A stretch of 64,000 bases of DNA from positions 496,001 through 560,000 of the forward strand of contig NZ_JAIUZR010000003.1 in assembly GCF_020171465.1 (NCBI RefSeq), read 5' to 3'. The notes beneath the pieces were generated by a model. The model made no database searches. It was not told where the DNA came from and saw only the letters and a program-made list of their open reading frames with translations. Shown piece after piece: positions 60,231-64,000 of this stretch. The DNA is from Lutimonas saemankumensis. Its GTDB lineage: Bacteria > Bacteroidota > Bacteroidia > Flavobacteriales > Flavobacteriaceae. The translations under genes were made by a program, and so were the position numbers. Every line of letters starts with the position of its first letter. Position 1 is the first letter of the stretch.

Positions 60231-61430
60231 TTGAGAATTATATTATTCTATCAATATTTCGGGACCCCCAAAGGTAGTTGGAGTACCAGAATCTATGAGC
60301 TTTCAAGACGTTGGGTTGAATCTGGTCATAAAGTTACTGTTGTAACTGCACCATATGAAAAATCAGATATTAAGGCGAATTCTTTTATATCGAAACAATA
60401 TATTGAAAATATAGAATTGATAATAATAAATTCAGGGGATTCAAATCGATTAAAAAAACTTAACCGAGTTTTTAGAGCAATTACTTTTTCAATAATTTCA
60501 GTTTATTATGCTCTTTTCAGAAAATTTGATATTGCGATTTCATCATCCGGCCCTATTACAATAGGATTACCAATATTGTTCTGTAAAAAATTTCGAAACA
60601 AGAAAGTCATTTTTGAAGTAAGGGATCTTTGGCCTGCAGGTGGTATAGAAATGGGACTGATTAAGAAAAGATATCAGAAAAATCTGGCCCTATGGTTTGA
60701 GAAACTAATTTATAAAAATTCAGATCATATAATAACCGCATCTGTTGGTCAAAAGAATCATATTCAAAAAAGATTTCCAAAATTACCAATTACAGTAATT
60801 CCGAATGCCAGCGACAATGATTTATTTGGAGTTTTATCCAAAGATGAACTTCCATACTGGGCCAAAAATAAAAAGTTATTTACCCACATCGGTTCTCTTG
60901 GATACATACATAATATTAAATTTTGGTTAGAGGTGGCACAGGAAATCAAAACAAGTTCCAGGGGCAAGGAAATTTTGTTAATTTTTATTGGAGAAGGGGT
61001 TGAGCGAAAACAATTGGAAAATGAAAAAAGAAATTTATCATTGTTTAATGTCCACTTTCTTGGTCTTAAACCCAAAGTGGAATTGCCAATTTGGGTTCAA
61101 AAAAGTGTAGCCACACTATTTGCTACATTAGACAATCCAATTCAAAACACATGTAGTCCAAATAAAATATTTGATTCCTTCGCTGCTGGTATTCCCATTG
61201 TTCAGACGAGTACCGGATGGATAGGAGATTTAGTGGAAAATTCTAAATGTGGTATTAATGTTCCTTTGTCTAATCCCAAATTAGCGGCAGATTTAATGAT
61301 GGATTTTGCTGAAGATGATCAAAAGATTAAAGCGTATGGTCGAAACGCTAAAAGTTTAGCAGTTAATAAGTTCAATAGGGATTTACTGGCGAAGGAGTAT
61401 TTGAGTATAGTTGAAGGACTGACTTGCTAA
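60231..61430 (+). CDS. Glycosyltransferase family 4 (WbuB-like)
   Basis: 399 aa from a TTG at 60231 (RIILFYQYFGTPKGSWSTRIYE); no ATG lies near. VIFEVRDLWPAGGIEMGLIKK (near 125-145) and HIGSLGYIHNIKFWLEVAQEI (near 217) lie in the core, and ATLFATLDNPIQNTCSPNKIFDSFAAGIPI (near 295-325, read as short segments) is the sugar-nucleotide pocket. EVRDLWP and SPNK(I/L)FD are marks of the WbuB subgroup, often N-acetyl-fucosaminyl transferases acting on the second sugar of O-antigen units. It lies upstream of the epimerase/PGT pair. Confidence 0.92.
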   Translation: MRIILFYQYFGTPKGSWSTRIYELSRRWVESGHKVTVVTAPYEKSDIKANSFISKQYIENIELIIINSGDSNRLKKLNRVFRAITFSIISVYYALFRKFDIAISSSGPITIGLPILFCKKFRNKKVIFEVRDLWPAGGIEMGLIKKRYQKNLALWFEKLIYKNSDHIITASVGQKNHIQKRFPKLPITVIPNASDNDLFGVLSKDELPYWAKNKKLFTHIGSLGYIHNIKFWLEVAQEIKTSSRGKEILLIFIGEGVERKQLENEKRNLSLFNVHFLGLKPKVELPIWVQKSVATLFATLDNPIQNTCSPNKIFDSFAAGIPIVQTSTGWIGDLVENSKCGINVPLSNPKLAADLMMDFAEDDQKIKAYGRNAKSLAVNKFNRDLLAKEYLSIVEGLTC

Positions 61431-61448
61431 ATATTTGTATTGTAGTAT

Positions 61449-62339
61449 ATGATAGATATTCTTGTTTCAGGTGCCTTCGGATTCTTGGGTAAAGTTATTG
61501 TCGAAAATCTTTCTAAAGGGAATTATAAAATTGATTCTCTTGATCTTGATCCACGTGCAACATTTAAATATAATATCACACAACCCTTAAATAAATTTGC
61601 AATCAAATACCATCAAGTAATACACGTGGCAGGCCTTGCACATATGGTTCCCAAAACAAAAGTAGAAGAAAAACGTTTTTTTGACGTGAATTTTCACGGA
61701 ACGGAAAATCTATGCAGAGCCTTGGAATCGAATCCTCCGGATTCATTTGTTTTCATTAGCACAATCGCAGTATATGGTAGGGATTTTGGAAAGTTGATTG
61801 AGGAAACCGAACCATTAATTGGGACATCACCTTATGCAAAAAGTAAGATTTTGGCCGAGAAGTTTTTAGAAGATTGGAGTGAAAAAAATAACGTTAATCT
61901 TGTTATACTGAGGCTACCTTTACTAGCCGGTTCCAATGCAAAAGGAAATTTGGGAGCCATGATAAATGGTATTAAAAAGGGATATTATTTTAATATTAAA
62001 GGTTCAAATGCAAAAAAATCGATTGTTTTGGCTGAAGATGTTGCTGAATTGATACCAGAATTGATCGATAAGAGGGGCACTTATAACTTGTCTGGCGATA
62101 AGGATTACACTTTTGAGGAAATTTCGTCGGTAATAGCCCGCCAACTTGGTAAGAAAAATATTAGGTCGATTCCAAATGGATTGGTTAAGCTGATTTCAAA
62201 AGTTGGGGACCATATCCCTTTTTCTCCAATAAACACTGACAAGTATATGAAAATGAGCAAAGATCTAACTGTTTCGGCCGACAAAGCCATCAAAGAGTTG
62301 GGATGGAAACCCAGATCTCTAGATAATTATAAAATATAG
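61449..62339 (+). CDS. NAD-dependent epimerase/dehydratase (sugar-nucleotide 4-reductase/epimerase)
   Basis: 296 aa extended SDR. DILVSGAFGFLGKVIVENLS (3-22) has the GxxGxxG loop, HVAGLAHMVPKT (near 59-70) the cofactor-side motif, STIAVYGRDFGK the catalytic Ser/Thr region, and SPYAKSKILAEKF the YxxxK pair. It is paired with the initiating sugar transferase five bases downstream, as in loci where a 4-keto-6-deoxy-UDP-sugar is reduced to the first sugar (WbpV-like). Exact epimerase or reductase activity cannot be read. Confidence 0.85.
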   Translation: MIDILVSGAFGFLGKVIVENLSKGNYKIDSLDLDPRATFKYNITQPLNKFAIKYHQVIHVAGLAHMVPKTKVEEKRFFDVNFHGTENLCRALESNPPDSFVFISTIAVYGRDFGKLIEETEPLIGTSPYAKSKILAEKFLEDWSEKNNVNLVILRLPLLAGSNAKGNLGAMINGIKKGYYFNIKGSNAKKSIVLAEDVAELIPELIDKRGTYNLSGDKDYTFEEISSVIARQLGKKNIRSIPNGLVKLISKVGDHIPFSPINTDKYMKMSKDLTVSADKAIKELGWKPRSLDNYKI

Positions 62340-62344
62340 TTTGA

Positions 62345-62896
62345 ATGTTTGATAGATTGGTAGCGTTGATAATGTTGATTATTTTAAGCCCGGTTTTTGT
62401 ATTGGTAGCATTATTGATTTTATTTGATGATGGATTTCCAATATTATTTACCCAAAAAAGAGTTGGGGTTAACTATACCTTCTTTAAGATGTATAAATTC
62501 AGAACCATGAAAAAGAACACGCCGAATGTGGCAACTCATTTGTTGGAAAACCCCGATCAGCATATATTGAAAGTAGGGAAATTATTACGGAAATTAAGTT
62601 TAGACGAACTCCCTAATTTAATCAACATCCTGAAGGGTGACATGGTTTTTGTGGGCCCTCGGCCGGCACTCTATAATCAGGATGATCTTATGAAGTTGAG
62701 AATCGAAGCAAAAGTGGATGTTCTAAAACCTGGACTGACAGGATGGGCACAGATCAATGGAAGAGATGAAATATCTATTGAAGAGAAGGTAAGTCTGGAG
62801 GAAGAATATTTGAAAAGAAAATCCTTTCTTTTTGATACGGAAATATTTTTTAAGACCTTTTTTTCAGCCTTCTTAAGTAAAGGTGTAAAACATTAA
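62345..62896 (+). CDS. Initiating phosphoglycosyl transferase (PglC-like, monotopic)
   Basis: 183 aa, the small one-helix form. The reentrant membrane helix is near the N-terminus (LVALIMLIILSPVFVLVALL), followed by TQKRVGVNYTFFKMYKFRTM (catalytic surroundings), LRKLSLDELPNLINILKGDM (Asp-Glu pair at about 87-88) and GPRPALYNQDD. GLTGWAQINGRD near 131-142 is the conserved C-terminal block. It moves a phospho-sugar from a UDP-donor to undecaprenyl phosphate, starting repeat-unit synthesis. It lies between the epimerase and the PglE-like aminotransferase. Confidence 0.93.
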   Translation: MFDRLVALIMLIILSPVFVLVALLILFDDGFPILFTQKRVGVNYTFFKMYKFRTMKKNTPNVATHLLENPDQHILKVGKLLRKLSLDELPNLINILKGDMVFVGPRPALYNQDDLMKLRIEAKVDVLKPGLTGWAQINGRDEISIEEKVSLEEEYLKRKSFLFDTEIFFKTFFSAFLSKGVKH

Positions 62897-62899
62897 TAT

Positions 62900-64000
62900 T
62901 TGAAAAGAGATTTTGACATATATCTATCTCCTTCTCATCTTACCGGCGAGGAACAAAAGTTTATTGAAAACGCTTTTGACAAAAATCATATAAGTGCTTC
63001 AGGAGAGAATCTGGCTGGTTTCGAGTCTGATCTGTGTCAATATCTGGATATTTCTTCATGTTCTTTATTGAATTCAGGTACATCAGCAATTCATTTGGCA
63101 CTGATCTTATTGGGAGTTAAAGCGGGTGATGAAGTGCTTTGTTCAACTTTTACCTATTCAGCAACAATTAATCCTGTAAGATACCAAAATGCTATTCCGG
63201 TTCTTGTTGATTCTGAAAGAGAAACCTGGAATATGAGCCCAGAGTTGTTGGAAAAAGCGATCAAGGATAGAATTACCAAAGGGAAAAAGCCAAAAGCGAT
63301 TATCCTTGTGCATCTATATGGGATGCCTTCCAAAATGAACGAGTTGATCGCTATTGCAAGGAAATATGAGATACCCATCATAGAAGATGCAGCCGAAGCA
63401 TTGGGATCAAAATATGAAGATAAGTACTTAGGCACCTTTGGCGAATTAGGGATTTTTTCGTTCAATGGAAACAAGATAATAACAACTTCTGGAGGTGGGG
63501 CCCTGGTGTCTGATAATCCGGAATATTGCAAAAAAGCAAATTTCCTCGCTACTCAGGCTCGTGATGATGCTCCTCATTATCAACATTCTGAAATTGGATA
63601 TAACTATAGAATGACCAATCTTGCCGCCGGAATTGGAAGAGGGCAAATGGAGGTGTTGGATAAGAGGGTGAAAGCAAAACGAGAAACATATAATTTTTAC
63701 AAAAGTGAACTTGCAGAATTTAAGGATATTTCTTTTTTAGAAGAGCCAGAAGGATTTTATTCTAACAGATGGCTTACAACAATTTTGACCGATAGTTATG
63801 AAACACGCGAGGCGTTAAGATTGGCCCTTGAAAACGAAAATATAGAATCTCGTCCTTTATGGAAACCCATGCATGTACAACCTGTGTTTAAGAATTTTCC
63901 AGCTTCTACTGATGGAAGCTCTGAGGTTTTGTTCAATAGGGGACTGTGCTTACCCAGTGGATCAGATCTAACTACAAAAGATTTGATGCGAGTGGTTTCT
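62900..64000 (+). CDS. PglE-like UDP-sugar aminotransferase (DegT family), 3' end outside window
   Basis: Open from a TTG at 62900, three bases after the preceding stop, to the window edge (367 codons); no ATG is near the start. It reads LKRDFDIYLSPSHLTGEEQK, then LNSGTSAIHLALILLG (PLP phosphate site), IIEDAAEALGSKYEDK (Asp binding the pyridine N) and FSFNGNKIITTSGGG (Schiff-base Lys, about residue 193). This pattern fits the UDP-4-amino-sugar aminotransferases of bacillosamine pathways. With the PglC-like gene it suggests that the first sugar of the repeat is a diamino sugar. A 4,6-dehydratase and an N-acetyltransferase would be expected just downstream. The C-terminus is missing. Confidence 0.9.
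   Translation, partial: MKRDFDIYLSPSHLTGEEQKFIENAFDKNHISASGENLAGFESDLCQYLDISSCSLLNSGTSAIHLALILLGVKAGDEVLCSTFTYSATINPVRYQNAIPVLVDSERETWNMSPELLEKAIKDRITKGKKPKAIILVHLYGMPSKMNELIAIARKYEIPIIEDAAEALGSKYEDKYLGTFGELGIFSFNGNKIITTSGGGALVSDNPEYCKKANFLATQARDDAPHYQHSEIGYNYRMTNLAAGIGRGQMEVLDKRVKAKRETYNFYKSELAEFKDISFLEEPEGFYSNRWLTTILTDSYETREALRLALENENIESRPLWKPMHVQPVFKNFPASTDGSSEVLFNRGLCLPSGSDLTTKDLMRVVS

Noticed and set aside
61547-61562. parS-like sequence TGATCCACGTGCAACA (13 of 16 positions like TGTTTCACGTGAAACA)
   Set aside because: It lies inside the epimerase coding sequence (LDPRAT), over 50 kb from parAB, as a single copy. CACGTG occurs by chance several times in 64 kb.
63154-63646. Minus-strand ORFs near the right edge
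   Set aside because: They are antisense to the PglE-like aminotransferase, which reads continuously from the TTG at 62900 with PLP motifs. Only the lack of an ATG hides the real gene.

Overview
This is bacterial chromosome, almost certainly from a marine-type member of the Flavobacteriia (Bacteroidota). The evidence is: promoters of the Bacteroidota type (TTG-N19-TAnnTTTG, textbook example at 4988..5017, others at 23773..23802 and 35932..35964); starts that do not rely on Shine-Dalgarno sites, including many TTG starts; Bacteroidota-typical families (DUF5683, DUF2452, TIGR03643, an M56 peptidase/TonB fusion, a LepB with an N-terminal DUF5684-like region, an alternative GlmU); and a CarB without its C-terminal allosteric domain. 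I cannot name the genus. No rRNA, IS element, prophage or CRISPR array is visible; the only RNA gene I can support is one tRNA-Ser(UGA).

Layout. 0-5 kb: partial GlmU-like nucleotidyltransferase, beta-carbonic anhydrase, carB and rpmH. 5-11.4 kb: a dienoyl-CoA-reductase-type SDR, then a tight co-directional run parA-parB-DUF5683-dapB-lepB-wbqC-like. 11.5-19 kb: mainly minus-strand housekeeping or unknown genes (a coiled-coil membrane protein, a large FAD/Fe-S dehydrogenase, CsaA, an Mpo1-like protein, a YfiT-like DinB protein, a cyclophilin-FKBP fusion). 19-24 kb: a secreted protein, a long dyad-rich intergenic region, a Kdo-kinase-like gene, aroC, acylphosphatase, a TSUP permease and tRNA-Ser. 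24-30.4 kb, minus strand: a BlaI/M56-TonB regulatory pair behind nested palindromes, and an exporter operon (ABC, HlyD, TolC) whose ATPase has lost several canonical motifs. 30.6-35 kb: hypD-hypE without other hydrogenase genes, then a DUF2452/TIGR03643/FAD-oxidoreductase operon with a long inverted repeat over its promoter. 35-39 kb: an unassigned protein facing a small lipoprotein-like gene, a TPR histidine kinase and its response regulator. 39-41.5 kb: glycerate kinase and a GntP-family permease.

41.6-64 kb is a surface-polysaccharide locus. gmd and fcl make GDP-L-fucose. After a reverse-strand sulfotransferase, a run of about 19 co-directional genes encodes a Wzx flippase, RfbC/RfbD, a sugar aminotransferase plus sugar N-formyltransferase, two more sulfotransferases, eight glycosyltransferases, a Wzy-like polymerase, an acyltransferase, an epimerase/reductase, the initiating phosphoglycosyl transferase and, cut by the window edge, a PglE-like aminotransferase. 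The inferred product is a Wzx/Wzy-assembled, probably sulfated polysaccharide containing fucose, a dTDP-deoxysugar, a formamido sugar and possibly a bacillosamine-type first sugar. From about 44 to 61 kb the DNA is visibly more AT-rich than the flanks, as is usual for such loci.
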